Assembly: GCA_018401555.1 (NCBI GenBank) | Contig: JAGYKP010000081.1 | Location: forward strand, 62,001-126,000 | Source: Halomonas sp. | GTDB taxonomy: Bacteria; Pseudomonadota; Gammaproteobacteria; Pseudomonadales; Halomonadaceae | Length of the DNA stretch: 64,000 bases | Reading direction: 5' to 3' | Part shown: one piece after another, positions 19,523 through 34,236 of the stretch | How positions within the stretch are numbered: the first letter of the stretch is position 1 | Layout: every line of letters begins with the position of its first letter | Position numbers and translations under genes: made by a program | Notes under the pieces: generated by a model | What the model was told of the DNA's origin: nothing | The model's database searches: none | The model's input: the letters and a program-made list of their open reading frames with translations, nothing else

Positions 19523-20350
19523 CTAGGGGTCGAACAGGCTGGCCTGGGCCTCGCCGGGAAAGGCTGCCAGCGGCGGCGGTGACAGCCTCGCCGCCAGCCG
19601 CCCATGGAGGCGCCTGGCCAGCTGGGGAGCCTGGCGATTATCGGGAGTATGCACAAACAGGAAAGGGGTTTTCCCCTGATCTATCCACAGGGAGAGCCGC
19701 TCGATCCAGGCCTCGAAATAGCGCGCGTTGACCTCCCCATCGAGATGGCCGATGAAGCGCACCAGCGGTCGGTTCCCCGTGGAAAGCACGTGTAACGGGC
19801 GTCTCGGCTTCTCGTGCTGGGCCTGGAGCAGCCCGGCATGGTCACCGGCAGGCGTCGAGAAGAGCGGCCGAACGTCGAGCATCACGCGGTCGGCGCCATG
19901 AGTTATCAACAATCTGTTCAGGGCGATCTCGGCCCTCCCCTTGTGGAAGAATTCGCTGTGGCGAACCTCCACGGCGCAGGGAATTCCTGCCGGCCAGCGT
20001 GCCAGCAGGGCTTCCAGTTGCCCCAGTTCGGCGCCACCGAAATCCCGGGGCAGCTGAACCATCACCGGGCCCAGGCGATCGTGCAGCGGGGCCAGGGCCT
20101 CGAGAAAGGCGTCAAGGTCCGACTCGATACCGAGCAGCCGCCGCTCATGGGTCAGGGCGGCGGGCAGCGCGAAGCAGAAGCGGAACCCGGGCGGCGCCTG
20201 GCGGGCCCAGGACGCCACCGTCTCGGCTCGCGGCGCCCCGCTGTAGAAGGTGGTGTTGCCCTCCACGGCGGAGAATACCCGGGCGTACTCCTCGAGCCCG
20301 CCACCACCCGGCGGGTAGAGACCACCCCGCCAGTCGGCATTGGCCCACAT
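19523..20350 (-). CDS. yecE: YecE/DUF72-family protein
   Basis: A 275-residue TIM-barrel-like protein of unknown function. It matches E. coli YecE at EYARVFSAVEGNTTFYSGA, GFRFCFALPAALTHERRLLG and FLFVHTPDNRQAPQLARRL. The ATG at 20350 lies inside the conserved start region (LHLGLPMWANADW), so the true N-terminus is probably 10-12 residues further up. A GTG at 20385 becomes a good start if one base is missing near 20365. The gene begins right after glmS ends and may be read from the same transcript. Confidence 0.82.
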   Translation of the reverse strand: MWANADWRGGLYPPGGGGLEEYARVFSAVEGNTTFYSGAPRAETVASWARQAPPGFRFCFALPAALTHERRLLGIESDLDAFLEALAPLHDRLGPVMVQLPRDFGGAELGQLEALLARWPAGIPCAVEVRHSEFFHKGRAEIALNRLLITHGADRVMLDVRPLFSTPAGDHAGLLQAQHEKPRRPLHVLSTGNRPLVRFIGHLDGEVNARYFEAWIERLSLWIDQGKTPFLFVHTPDNRQAPQLARRLHGRLAARLSPPPLAAFPGEAQASLFDP

Positions 20351-20400
20351 GGGCAGGCCCAGGTGCAGGCGAGGCTCGGTGGCACTATCGGGAATGAGGG

Positions 20401-22233
20401 CTACTCCACAGTCACCGACTTGGCCAGGTTGCGCGGCTGGTCCACGTCGGTGCCCTTGAGCACCGCCACGTGGTAGCTGAGCAGCTGCAGCGGCACGGTA
20501 TAGAGGATCGGCGCCAGCGCCTCATGGACCCGGGGCAGGCGCAGCACGTGCACGTGCTCCTCCTCGTTCAGCCCCACCCCTCGTCGGCGAACACGAACAG
20601 CTCGCCGCCGCGGGCCCGCACTTCCTGGAGGTTGGACTTGAGCTTGTCGAGCAGCTCGTCGTTGGGCGCCACGGAGATGACCGGCATGTCGCTGTCCACC
20701 AGCGCCAGGGGGCCATGCTTGAGCTCACCCGCCGGGTAGGCCTCGGCGTGGATGTAGGAGATCTCCTTGAGCTTCAGCGCGCCCTCCAGGGCGATGGGGA
20801 AGTGGGCGCCACGTCCCAGGAAGAGGGCATGGTGCTTCTCGACGAAAGCCATGGAGAGCGCCTCGATGGCCGGATCCAGTTCCAGCACCCGCTCCACCAG
20901 CCGCGGCAGGCCGCGCAGCGCCGTCACCACCTCGGCCTGCACGGCCTCGTCGAGCCCCCTGACCCGACCCAGCGCCAGGGTCAGCAGCATCAGGGCGGTG
21001 AGCTGGGTGGTGAAGGCCTTGGTGGAGGCCACGCCGATCTCGGGGCCGGCCTGGGTCATCAGCGAGAGGTCCGACTCGCGCACCAGGGAGCTGCCCGGCA
21101 CGTTGCAGATCGCCAGGCTGGCCAGGTAGCCGCCCGTCCTGGCGAAGCGCAGCGCCGCCAGGGTATCGGCGGTCTCGCCGGACTGGGAGAGGGTCACGAA
21201 CAGGGTCCCTTCGGGCACCACCACCTGGCGATAGCGATACTCCGAGGCGACTTCGACCTGCACCGGGATCCCGGCATAGCGCTCCAGCCAGTAGCGGGCC
21301 ACCATGCCCGCATGGTAGCTGGTACCACAGGCGACGATATGGATCTGCCTGGCCTGCCGGAACAGCGCCTCGGCCTCGGGACCGAAGCTCTCCACCAGCG
21401 CCGAGCGATCGCCCAGACGCCCCTCCAGGGCGGCGGCGATCACCGCCGGCTGCTCATGGATCTCCTTGAGCATGAAGTGGCGGTAGTCACCCTTGCTGGC
21501 GGCGCCGTCGCCGTGCTCGAAGGTCTGCACCTCGCGCTCCACCGCCGCACCCTCGGCGTCGAACACCTCGATGCGCCCACCGGCGGAGAGGCGTACCGCG
21601 TCCCCCTCCTCCAGGTAGATGAAGCGGTCGGTGACCTGCAGCAGCGCCAGCGGGTCGGAGCCCAGGAAGGCCTCGCCGATGCCTACGCCCACCACCAGCG
21701 GGCTGCCCTTGCGCGCACCGATGACGACATCGGGCTCCCCGGCGTGGATCACCCCCAGCGCATAGGCCCCGTCGAGCCGGGCCAGCACCCGCTGCACCGC
21801 GGTGAGCAGGTCACCGGCCTGGCGGCTCTCGCGCTCCAGCAGGTGGGCCACCACCTCGGTGTCGGTCTCGGAGGTAAACGCATAGCCCTCGGCCTCGAGC
21901 TCGCGACGCAGCGCCTCATGGTTCTCGATGATGCCGTTATGCACCACCGCCAGGCGCTCACCGGACTGGTGGGGATGGGCATTCACCTCGCTGGGACGAC
22001 CGTGGGTCGCCCAGCGGGTGTGGGCGATCCCGCTGTGCCCGACGGCAGCTCAGCGACCAGGCGCTCCTCCAGCGCCGCCACCTTGCCCATCGCGCGGCGG
22101 CGTGGAGGCTACCGTCGGCGGCGAGTACCGCCATGCCGGCGGAGTCATAGCCGCGATACTCCAGGCGCTTGAGGCCCTCCAGCAGGATCCCTTCCACGTT
22201 GCGCTGGGCAACGGCTCCGACGATTCCACACAT
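20401..22233 (-). CDS. glmS: Glucosamine-6-phosphate synthase GlmS (three frame breaks)
   Basis: Makes glucosamine 6-phosphate from fructose 6-phosphate and glutamine, the entry to peptidoglycan and LPS sugars. The N-terminus [20 protein letters not shown] has the catalytic Cys after Met. The glutaminase half continues [20 protein letters not shown], and two SIS domains follow ([39 protein letters not shown]). The C-terminus is [11 protein letters not shown]. Frames change near 22095, 22040 and 20578; at the first two, one base is missing from a C run and a G run. About 611 codons, the family length. It follows glmU by 12 bases. Confidence 0.95.
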
Positions 22234-22245
22234 CGCTGTCTCTCC

Positions 22246-23610
22246 TCAGTCGTCCTGTTTGCGGGGCCGCGGCCAGTCGGCCTTGCTGACCTGACGCGCC
22301 CGGGTCACCGCCAGGGCGTTGTCGGGCACGTCCTTGGCCACGGTGGAGCCGGCCCCCACCGTGGCTCCCCGGCCGATGCTCACCGGCGCCACCAGGGCGC
22401 TGTTGGAGCCGATGAAGGCGTCGTCGCCGATCTCGGTACGGTGCTTGTTGGCGCCGTCGTAGTTGCAGGTGATGGTGCCGGCGCCGACGTTGACGCCACG
22501 CCCCAGGCGGGCATCGCCCACGTAGCTCAGGTGGTTGATCTTGCTGCCCTCGCCCACCTCGACGTTCTTGGTCTCGACGAAGTTGCCCACCCGGGTCCCC
22601 ACCGCCAGCCGCGAGCCGGGACGCAGGCGGGCGAAGGGTCCGATGGTGGCGCGCCCGGCGATCACCGCGCCGTCGATGACACTGTGGGACTCGATCACGC
22701 TCTCGGCGCCGATATGGCTGTCACGGATCACGCAGTGAGGGCCGATGCGCACCCCCTCGCCCAGTTCCACTTCGCCCTCGAAGACGCAGCCCACGTCGAT
22801 CTCCACGTCATGACCACAGTGCAGTGAGCCACGCACGTCGAGGCGCGACGGGTCGGCCAGCGCCACGCCCTCGGTCATCAGCCGCTCGGCGATGGCCTGC
22901 TGATGGGCACGCTCCAGGCGCGCCATCTGCAGCCGGTTGTTGACGCCCTCCACCTCGACCGGATCGGCCGGCTGGGCGGTGACCACCCTGACCCCCTCGG
23001 CGGCGGCCATGGCGATGATGTCGGTGAGGTAGTACTCGCCCTGGGCATTGTCGGCGGAGAGCCGCGGCAGCCAGCGGCGCAGCTGGTCGGCAGTCATCGC
23101 CATGATGCCGGTATTGCACTCGCGAACCGCCCGCTCGCTCTCGCTGGCGTCCTTGTGCTCGACGATGGCCACCGCCTCTCCCTCGGCGTTGCGCAGGATG
23201 CGTCCATAGCCGCCGGGATCGTCGAGGGTCACGGTGAGCAGCCCCAGGTGATCGTCATCGACCCCCTCCAGCAGCCGTTCGAGGGTCGCGCGATGGATCA
23301 GCGGCACGTCGCCGTAGAGCACCAGCACGCGGCCGTTGCCCAGCCCGTCCAGGGCCTGGGCCACGGCATGGCCGGTGCCCTTCTGCTCGGCCTGCAGGGC
23401 GAAGTGCACGCGACAGTCGGCCAGCGCCTCACGCACCTTCTCGGCGCCATGGCCCACCACCACATGGGTGCGCTCGGCGTGCAGCCCCGCGGCGGTGTCG
23501 ATCACATGGCGTACCATGGGCTTGCCGGCCAGACGGTGCAGTACCTTGGGCAGGGTCGAACGCATCCGGGTGCCCTGCCCGGCGGCCAGTATCACTACGT
23601 CAAGTGTCAT
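22246..23610 (-). CDS. glmU: Bifunctional UDP-GlcNAc pyrophosphorylase / GlcN-1-P acetyltransferase GlmU
   Basis: Converts glucosamine 1-phosphate to UDP-N-acetylglucosamine in two steps. An intact 454-residue protein. The N-terminal uridylyltransferase domain has VVILAAGQGTRMRSTLPKVL and VLYGDVPLIHR. The C-terminal left-handed beta helix has repeated hexapeptides such as VIDGAVIAGRATIGPFARLR and VGAGTITCNYDGANKHRT. GlmS feeds this pathway (through GlmM, not in the window), and its gene follows by 12 bases. ApbE is encoded 3 bases upstream, so the three genes are probably one transcript. Confidence 0.97.
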   Translation of the reverse strand: MTLDVVILAAGQGTRMRSTLPKVLHRLAGKPMVRHVIDTAAGLHAERTHVVVGHGAEKVREALADCRVHFALQAEQKGTGHAVAQALDGLGNGRVLVLYGDVPLIHRATLERLLEGVDDDHLGLLTVTLDDPGGYGRILRNAEGEAVAIVEHKDASESERAVRECNTGIMAMTADQLRRWLPRLSADNAQGEYYLTDIIAMAAAEGVRVVTAQPADPVEVEGVNNRLQMARLERAHQQAIAERLMTEGVALADPSRLDVRGSLHCGHDVEIDVGCVFEGEVELGEGVRIGPHCVIRDSHIGAESVIESHSVIDGAVIAGRATIGPFARLRPGSRLAVGTRVGNFVETKNVEVGEGSKINHLSYVGDARLGRGVNVGAGTITCNYDGANKHRTEIGDDAFIGSNSALVAPVSIGRGATVGAGSTVAKDVPDNALAVTRARQVSKADWPRPRKQDD

Positions 23611-23613
23611 CCA

Positions 23614-24728
23614 TCACTCCTGATCCTGTTGGTCCTGTTGCTGCGGGCGACCGCCGGGCGCTGCCTCCAGGTCGAGCTCCTCCACCCGCGCGGCACCGAA
23701 CTGCTCGACGAAGGCGGGAGTGACCCGGGTGGTCCAGCCGTCATCCTCGCGTATGATCATCAGCGCACTCAGCTGGCGCTCCCGGGCCAGCGCCATGCCC
23801 GCCTCGTCGCCCAGCACCATCAGCGCCGTGGCCCAGGCATCCGCCCAGGCGTTGGAGGCGTGGAAGACGCTCACCGAGGCCAGCCGATGGGTGATCGGCC
23901 GCCCGTTGCGCGGGTCCAGGGTGTGGGAGTAGCGCCGCCCGTTCTCCTCGAAGTAGTTGCGGTAGTCACCGGAGGTGGCCACCGAGATATCGTGCAGCGG
24001 CAGCACATGCCGGGCCTCCTGGCGATCCTCCAGCGGCGCCTCGATGCCGATGCGCCAGGGCTCCGCATCGCCGTCGCGGTAGCCACGGGCGAGCAGGTCA
24101 CCGCCGAGGTTCACCAGGTAGTGCTCGATCCCTTCACTCGCCAGGAAGGCGGCCACCCGGTCGGTGGCATGCCCCTTGGCCACCCCGCCCAGGTCGATGG
24201 TCACCTCGCGTGTGCGCCTGGCCTCACGCTGCTGCTCGTCGAGCTCCAGGGCGTCCGTGCCGATCTGCGCCAACCGCTCGGCCAGCTCGGCGTCGGCGGG
24301 GATCTCCCTGGGGCGCGCCTCGGCGCCGAAGCTCCACAGGTTGACCAGTCCACCGATGGTCATGTCGAAGGCCCCGTCGCTGGCCTCGGCCACCGAGCGA
24401 CCGATGGCCAGCACCTCGACCAGAGCGTCGGAGAGCGGCTGCCACTCCCCGTCGGGGCCTGGTTGAACGCCGAGAGCTCGGAGTCATCACGATAGATCGA
24501 CATGCTCGCATCCACCGCCTCGAGCTCGGCGAGGATGCCCTCCTCCAGCTCATTGGCTTCACCCTGGGTCAGGGAGTCGACGATGGTCACCTGGTAGAAG
24601 CTGCCGAAGATGCTGCCCTCGAGGCGCACCGGCGAATCGAGCGGCCGGTCGCGCTCGGAGCAGGCCGCCAGCATCAGCACCGTGGATAACAGTAACCAGG
24701 GCAACAACGGCAAGGGGCGTCGAATCAC
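23614..24728 (-). CDS. apbE: FAD:protein FMN transferase ApbE (one frame break)
   Basis: Attaches FMN covalently to Thr in target proteins such as the Na+-pumping NADH:quinone reductase and RnfG. Residues 1-22 are a lipoprotein signal peptide ending LMLAAC. The domain shows FGSFYQVTIV, MSIYRDDSELSAFNQ, then VTIDLGGVAKGHATDRVAAF, YLVNLGGDLLARG and SVATSGDYRNYFEENGRRYS. The frame breaks near 24460; adding a C in a CCCC run restores NQAPDGEWQPLSDALVEVL. The last residues are a Gln/Asp-rich tail. Placement directly before glmU is unusual to me. Confidence 0.92.
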
Positions 24729-24760
24729 GCGGTGACTCCTAGGGGATCAGCAGAACAGAG

Positions 24761-25558
24761 TTACCAGAATAGCCACAGCAGCCAGGCACCGAGAAGCAGC
24801 CGATAGATCACGAAGGGCTGCATGCCGACCCGCTTGATGAAGGCCAGGAAGAAGTGGATGCAGAGATAGGCGCTGATGCCCGAGAGCAGCGCCCCCACCG
24901 TCAGGGTGAACCAGTCCACCTGGGTCGCGTCGCGGATCAGCCCGAGGACCTCCATCCCGCCGGCCAGCACGATCACCGGGATCGACATCAGGAACGAGAA
25001 GCGCGCCGCCCCCTCGCGGCTCATGCCCAGCAGCAGCGCCGCGGTGATGGTGATGCCCGAGCGCGAGGTGCCGGGGATCAGCGCCAGCGCCTGGGCCAGC
25101 CCGATCAGCAGGGCATCGCGCAGGGTCAGCTGATACTCGTCGCGGCTGCCGCGATGGCGCAGGTCCGCGTAGGCCAGCAGCAGTCCGAAGGCGATCAGTC
25201 CGAAGGCGATGATCAGCGGCGAACGCATGCCCTCGGCGATGGCGTCATGGAAGGCCAGGCCCACCAGGCACACCGGGATCGTCGCCAGCACCACCCACCA
25301 GGCCAGGCGGGCATCGGGGTCCACCCCGCGCCCCGCCAGGGATCCACCCCAGCTCACCGCCATGCGCACCAGCTCCTGGCGGAAGTAGAGCACCACCGCC
25401 GAGAGGCTGCCGATATGCAGCGCCACGTCGAAGGCCAGGCCCTGGTCGCCCCAGTCGGTCAACGCCGGCACCAGGATCAGGTGGGCGGAACTGGAGATCG
25501 GCAGGAACTCGGTGAGTCCCTGGACGATGGAGAGTACGACGACCTGAAGCCAATCCAT
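24761..25558 (-). CDS. uppP: Undecaprenyl-diphosphate phosphatase UppP (BacA)
   Basis: Recycles the lipid carrier of cell-wall synthesis by removing one phosphate from undecaprenyl diphosphate, and so affects bacitracin resistance. An intact 265-residue polytopic membrane protein. Both active-site motifs are visible: QGLTEFLPISSSAHLIL and LIPGTSRSGITITAALLLG. It lies 32 bases before apbE, in a run of same-strand genes that also includes glmU and glmS, all concerned with the envelope. Confidence 0.96.
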   Translation of the reverse strand: MDWLQVVVLSIVQGLTEFLPISSSAHLILVPALTDWGDQGLAFDVALHIGSLSAVVLYFRQELVRMAVSWGGSLAGRGVDPDARLAWWVVLATIPVCLVGLAFHDAIAEGMRSPLIIAFGLIAFGLLLAYADLRHRGSRDEYQLTLRDALLIGLAQALALIPGTSRSGITITAALLLGMSREGAARFSFLMSIPVIVLAGGMEVLGLIRDATQVDWFTLTVGALLSGISAYLCIHFFLAFIKRVGMQPFVIYRLLLGAWLLWLFW

Positions 25559-25650
25559 GGAGATTTCCTGTCAGCAGTGGCCAACGCCCGCAGGCGACAT
25601 GCCGCGCAGAGGATACACGCCCGCCGCCGCGCTGTCCGCCCCGCCGCGTC

Positions 25651-27024
25651 TCATGTGCCGGTGAGAACCGCCGTGGCGATGCCGAAGTAGATCAGCACCC
25701 CAGAGGCATCGATCAGGGTGGTCACCAGTGGCGCCGAGGCGGTGGCCGGATCCCAGCCCAGACGGTCGAGCAGGAAGGGCAGGCACATGCCCAGCAGGCT
25801 GCCGAACAGCACGATGGTGACCATGCTCATGGCCACCACCAGGGCCAGCGCCTCGCCGCCGCGCATGATCCCGATGGGGGCCACCGCCAGGGCCATGGTC
25901 AGCCCCAGCGAGCCGGCCACCAGCAGCTCGCGCCCCAGCAGCTTGCCCCAGTCCTTGATCCCCACGTCACCGGTGGCCATGCCGCGTACCATCAGGGTGG
26001 CGGCCTGGGCACCGGCATTGCCGCCGCTGCCGATCAGCAGCGGCAGGAAGAACACCAGCGCCACCTGGGCGGCGATGGTCTCCTCGAAGTAGGCGATGCC
26101 CGCGCCGGAGAAGAGGTTGGCGAACACCAGCAGCACCAGCCAGATGACCCGCTTGCGATACAGGCTCCACAGCGGCACCCGGCTGACCCCGTCCTCCAGC
26201 GCGCCGATCGACATCCCCTTGTGGATATCCTCGGTGGCCTCGGACTCGACCACATCCATGGCATCGTCATGGGTGACGATGCCCACCAGCCGTCTGTCGG
26301 CGTCGACCACCGGCAGGGCCAGCAGGTCGTAGCGGGCGACGATGCGCGCCACCTCCTCCTGGGCCTCGTCGACCGGGACGTGAATCACATCGCGGATCAT
26401 CAGCTCGTCGATGGGTTCCCCGGGGGGTGCCACCATCAGCTGGCGCAGCGACAGAGTGCCCGCCAGCCGCCCTCGGCCGTCGACGATATACAGCTGATAG
26501 ACCGTCTCGGCATCGGGGGCCGTCTGGCGCACCCGCATCATCGCCTGGGAGACCGTCATGCCGCTGGGGATCGCCACATAGTCGGCGGTCATGATCGCCC
26601 CGGCAGTGCCCTCCTCGTAGCTGGCCAGGCGCTTGAGCTCCTCGCGCTCGCGGCGCGCCATGCGTCGCAGCAGCCGCTGGCGACGATCCTCATCGAGCAG
26701 GTTGAAGAGATCGGCACGCTCGTCGGACCCCATCTCCTCGAGGATCGCCAGCAGGCGCTCATCGCTGAGTGCCTCGGCGAGGACCAGCTGAGCATCGCCG
26801 GGCAGGTGTCCAAGCACGCTGGCGCGACGCTCCAGGGGCAGGCGTCCCAGCAGGGCAAGGGCCCGGGGCGGGTCGGCCTCCTCCTCGAGGATCGCCTCGA
26901 GAATCTCGGCGATATCCGCCGAACGCAGCTCGGGCAGCAGGGCATCGAGGCGCTCGCCATCCTCCTCGTCGAGGGCCTGGCAGAGTGCCAGCCGATGCGT
27001 GTTCAGGCTCTCGGTGAGTGACAT
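25651..27024 (-). CDS. mgtE: Magnesium transporter MgtE
   Basis: A 457-residue Mg2+ channel or transporter. I chose ATG 27024 (MSLTESLNTHRLALCQ) with a GGAGG-like site rather than an upstream in-frame codon. Order: an acidic helical N domain (LDALLPELRSADIAEILEAI), two CBS domains (ITHDDAMDVVESEATEDI in the second), a plug helix, then five membrane helices with the conserved FFLPLLIGSGGNAGAQAATL that forms the pore entrance. MgtE closes when cytosolic Mg2+ binds the CBS and N domains. It lies between the atp operon and uppP. Confidence 0.95.
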   Translation of the reverse strand: MSLTESLNTHRLALCQALDEEDGERLDALLPELRSADIAEILEAILEEEADPPRALALLGRLPLERRASVLGHLPGDAQLVLAEALSDERLLAILEEMGSDERADLFNLLDEDRRQRLLRRMARREREELKRLASYEEGTAGAIMTADYVAIPSGMTVSQAMMRVRQTAPDAETVYQLYIVDGRGRLAGTLSLRQLMVAPPGEPIDELMIRDVIHVPVDEAQEEVARIVARYDLLALPVVDADRRLVGIVTHDDAMDVVESEATEDIHKGMSIGALEDGVSRVPLWSLYRKRVIWLVLLVFANLFSGAGIAYFEETIAAQVALVFFLPLLIGSGGNAGAQAATLMVRGMATGDVGIKDWGKLLGRELLVAGSLGLTMALAVAPIGIMRGGEALALVVAMSMVTIVLFGSLLGMCLPFLLDRLGWDPATASAPLVTTLIDASGVLIYFGIATAVLTGT

Positions 27025-27077
27025 GGCATCCTCCACGGCGCCCCAGGGACAGGCCACCGGGATGACAGAGACAAGAA

Positions 27078-27114
27078 CGCCCCCGTACTCGTCGTGGCCG
27101 ACGAGCAGGGGGCG
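27078..27114 (-). terminator. Hairpin after atpC
   Basis: CGCCCCC pairs with GGGGGCG and, inside it, CTCGTCG pairs with CGACGAG, with a short asymmetric bulge between. It lies 24 bases after the atpC stop on the minus strand and before mgtE, and fits the end of the ATP synthase operon. Confidence 0.6.
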
Positions 27115-27137
27115 CGAGACTCACGCAGGGGCGATGA

Positions 27138-27563
27138 TCAGCCCTTGCCGGCCTTCTTGCGCAGTTGCTGGATCGTGCGCAGCTGGGCCACGGCCTCGGC
27201 CAGCTCGGCCGATGCACGGGTGTAGTCCAGCTCGGCGGACTTGTCGTTGAGGTTCTTCAGCGCATGCTGACGAGCCTCCTCGGCCGCCGCCTCATCGAGA
27301 TCATGGGCACGAGTCGCCGCATCGGCCAGGATGGTCACCACGTCCGGCTGGACTTCCAGGAAGCCTCCGGAGACGTAGTAGTGCTCCTCCTCGCCATCGT
27401 GGATCACACGCACCGGGCCCGGCTTGAGCTCGGTCAGCAGCGGGGCGTGGCCGGGGAGGATCCCCAGCTCGCCCATGCGCCCGGTGGCGATGACCCGCTC
27501 GATCTGGCCGGAGAAGATACCCTCCTCGGCGCTGACGATCTCGCACTTGAAGCTTTTCGTCAT
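27138..27563 (-). CDS. atpC: ATP synthase epsilon subunit
   Basis: A 141-residue F1 central-stalk subunit that couples rotation to catalysis and inhibits ATP hydrolysis. The N-terminal beta barrel carries RMGELGILPGHAPLLTELKP and VSGGFLEVQPDVVTILAD; the C-terminal pair of helices follows. It is the last gene of the complete atpIBEFHAGDC cluster, 25 bases after atpD. Confidence 0.97.
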   Translation of the reverse strand: MTKSFKCEIVSAEEGIFSGQIERVIATGRMGELGILPGHAPLLTELKPGPVRVIHDGEEEHYYVSGGFLEVQPDVVTILADAATRAHDLDEAAAEEARQHALKNLNDKSAELDYTRASAELAEAVAQLRTIQQLRKKAGKG

Positions 27564-27588
27564 GACGACGTCTCCCAGGTAGACGGGA

Positions 27589-29031
<1,443 letters not shown>

Positions 29032-29913
29032 TTATACGGCGGCGGCACCACCGACGATCTCGGAGATTTCCTGGGTAATGGCCGCCTGACGGGCCTTGTT
29101 GTACACCAGCTCCAGGTCGTCGATCAGATTGCCGGCGTTGTCGGTGGCACTCTTCATGGCGATCATCCGCGCGGCCTGCTCGCAGGCCCCGTTCTCGACC
29201 ACCGCCTGGTACACCTGCGATTCGACGAATCGCACCAGCAGGCTGTCCAGCAGCGCCTTGGCATCCGGCTCATACAGGTAGTCCCAGCTACCGGGACGCT
29301 TGTCTTCTTCGTCGTTCGCTTGCGAGCCCATATCGGGCGACAGGGGCAACAGCTGACGGACCACCGGCTTCTGGGTCATGGTGTTGACAAACTCGTTGTA
29401 CACCACGCACAGGCGGTCCAGCCGGCCCTCGTCGTAGGCATCCAGCATCACCTTCACGCTGCCGATCAGGTCCTCGACCTCGGGCGCCTCGCCCAGGCCG
29501 CTCTTCGCGGCGACGAGGTTGCCCCCGTAGCTCCTGAAGAAGGTGCCGGCCTTGCTGCCCAGGGCACAGAAGTCGAGCTCGGCCCCCTGGTCGCGCCACG
29601 CCTTGGCGTCCTTGACCACGGCCTTGAACAGGTTGACGTTCAGGCCGCCACACAGGCCGCGGTCGGTGGACACCACGATGTAACCGACGCGCTCTACCTC
29701 GCGCTCGACCATCCAGGGGTGACGGTACTCCGGGTTGGCATCGGCGACATGCGCGACCACGTTGCGGATCTGACGCGCATAGGGCTGGCTGGCCTTCATC
29801 AGGTCCTGGGCCTTGCGCATCTTCGACGCCGCGACCATTTCCATGGCGCTGGTGATCTTCTGCGTGTTCTTGATGCTCCCGATCTGGGTGCGTATCTCTT
29901 TTGCAGCTGCCAT
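29032..29913 (-). CDS. atpG: ATP synthase gamma subunit
   Basis: A 293-residue rotor shaft of F1. The N-terminal helix [20 protein letters not shown] and the C-terminal helix [20 protein letters not shown] form the coiled coil that enters the alpha3beta3 ring. The conserved [14 protein letters not shown] sits in the globular part. Intact. It lies between atpA and atpD in the standard order. Confidence 0.97.
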   Translation of the reverse strand: MAAAKEIRTQIGSIKNTQKITSAMEMVAASKMRKAQDLMKASQPYARQIRNVVAHVADANPEYRHPWMVEREVERVGYIVVSTDRGLCGGLNVNLFKAVVKDAKAWRDQGAELDFCALGSKAGTFFRSYGGNLVAAKSGLGEAPEVEDLIGSVKVMLDAYDEGRLDRLCVVYNEFVNTMTQKPVVRQLLPLSPDMGSQANDEEDKRPGSWDYLYEPDAKALLDSLLVRFVESQVYQAVVENGACEQAARMIAMKSATDNAGNLIDDLELVYNKARQAAITQEISEIVGGAAAV

Positions 29914-29984
29914 AGCGATCTACTCCGTTCGTGGCACTCAGTAAGCTCCAGGGCCCGCCCCGCGGGCGGGGCAGGCCAACGGCA

Positions 29985-31529
<1,545 letters not shown>

Positions 31530-31545
31530 GCCATGTCCCTCAGAC

Positions 31546-32082
31546 TCAGGCGGTAAGGGCTTCGGAAAGGCGGTTCAGTCGACCACGCACCGACCCGTCG
31601 ATGACGGTGTCGCCGGCACGCAGGATGACACCACCGAGAAGCTCGGGATCCACCTGAGTGGTAATGGAGATTTCGCGATTCAGGCGCTTCTTGAGCGCGC
31701 CGGAGAGCTTGTCCTGCTGGGCCTTGGTGAGCTTGTAGGCCGACACCACGGTAACGTCGACGCGCTTCTCGTGGTCGGCGAGCAGCGTCTCGAACTGTTC
31801 GCGGATGGCGGCCAGCGCCGGCAGGCGCCCCTTCTCGCCCAGAGTGGCGAGGAAGCGGCTGGCCGCCTCATCGAGGTCGACCTCCGCCAGCTCGACCACC
31901 ATGGCCACCTTACGCTCGACGTCGAGCTTGGGGCTGGAGAGAAGCTTGAGCGCCTCGCGGTTCGTTACCACCATGGCCAGCTTGTTCAGCCAGTCGGACC
32001 AGGTATCCAGCGTCTGGTGATCGCGTGCGTACTCGAACGCCGCCTTGGCATAGGGCCTAGCGACGGTAGACAGTTCCGCCAT
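31546..32082 (-). CDS. atpH: ATP synthase delta subunit
   Basis: A 178-residue stator subunit that caps F1 and joins it to the b dimer. It begins [20 protein letters not shown] and ends with the conserved [20 protein letters not shown] region. The sequence is intact and lies 11 bases downstream of atpF. Confidence 0.96.
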   Translation of the reverse strand: MAELSTVARPYAKAAFEYARDHQTLDTWSDWLNKLAMVVTNREALKLLSSPKLDVERKVAMVVELAEVDLDEAASRFLATLGEKGRLPALAAIREQFETLLADHEKRVDVTVVSAYKLTKAQQDKLSGALKKRLNREISITTQVDPELLGGVILRAGDTVIDGSVRGRLNRLSEALTA

Positions 32083-32093
32083 GGATCACCTCC

Positions 32094-32564
32094 TCACAGT
32101 TCGGCGGCAAGCTCGTCGAGCAGCTTGCGATGGGCCTTCTCGTCGATGGAGGCTTCCAGGACACGCTCGGCGCCGGTGACCGCCAGGCGGGACACCTGGG
32201 CACGCAGCTCGTCCTTGGCGCGATTGACTTCCTGCTCGATCTCGGCGCGGGCGGAGGCGACGATGCGCTCGCCTTCGACACGGGCCTGCTCGCGAGCCTC
32301 CTCGACCATCTGGGAGGAACGCTTGTTGGCCTGCTCGAGAATCTGTGAAGCCTGTTCCTTGCTCTCGCGCAGCGTCTGCTCGGCGCGCTCCTGGGCTAGC
32401 TCCAGGTCACGCGAGGCACGGCTGGCCGCATCCAGGCCGTCAGCAATCTTCTTCTGGCGCTCGTGAAGCGCGTTGCTGATCGGCGGCCACACGTACTTTA
32501 TGCAGAACCAGACAAAGATCGCGAAGGCGATCGTCTGCCCGATCAGCGTCATGTTGATATTCAC
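32094..32564 (-). CDS. atpF: ATP synthase b subunit
   Basis: A 156-residue peripheral stalk subunit. One N-terminal membrane helix ([20 protein letters not shown]) is followed by a long charged helix rich in Glu, Ala and Arg that dimerises as a right-handed coiled coil. The length equals that of E. coli b (156). Confidence 0.96.
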   Translation of the reverse strand: MNINMTLIGQTIAFAIFVWFCIKYVWPPISNALHERQKKIADGLDAASRASRDLELAQERAEQTLRESKEQASQILEQANKRSSQMVEEAREQARVEGERIVASARAEIEQEVNRAKDELRAQVSRLAVTGAERVLEASIDEKAHRKLLDELAAEL

Positions 32565-32640
32565 GGGGCGGTACCTCTGACAGGTTCGTGTTGACCGGAA
32601 ACAAGCAAACCGAGCGCATGGCGCTCGGTGCTGTCATGCA

Positions 32641-32892
<252 letters not shown>

Positions 32893-32926
32893 TTAAGGGT
32901 TAAGGGTTGAGGGTTGAGGTTAAGGG
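32893..32926. repeat. Degenerate heptamer repeat between atpB and atpE
   Basis: Nearly five tandem copies of a seven-base unit: TTAAGGG twice, TTGAGGG, a six-base TTGAGG, then TTAAGGG. It lies in the 77-base gap between the atpB stop and the atpE start, so it is transcribed with the operon. A second array of a different heptamer occurs after gyrB. Confidence 0.85.
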
Positions 32927-32945
32927 TGTTGCAAGGGTATCGACT

Positions 32946-34182
<1,237 letters not shown>

Positions 34183-34236
34183 CGTCTTCTCGCCGCTCCC
34201 TTGATCGGGCCAGGCGCAAGGCCAAAACCACCGCGG

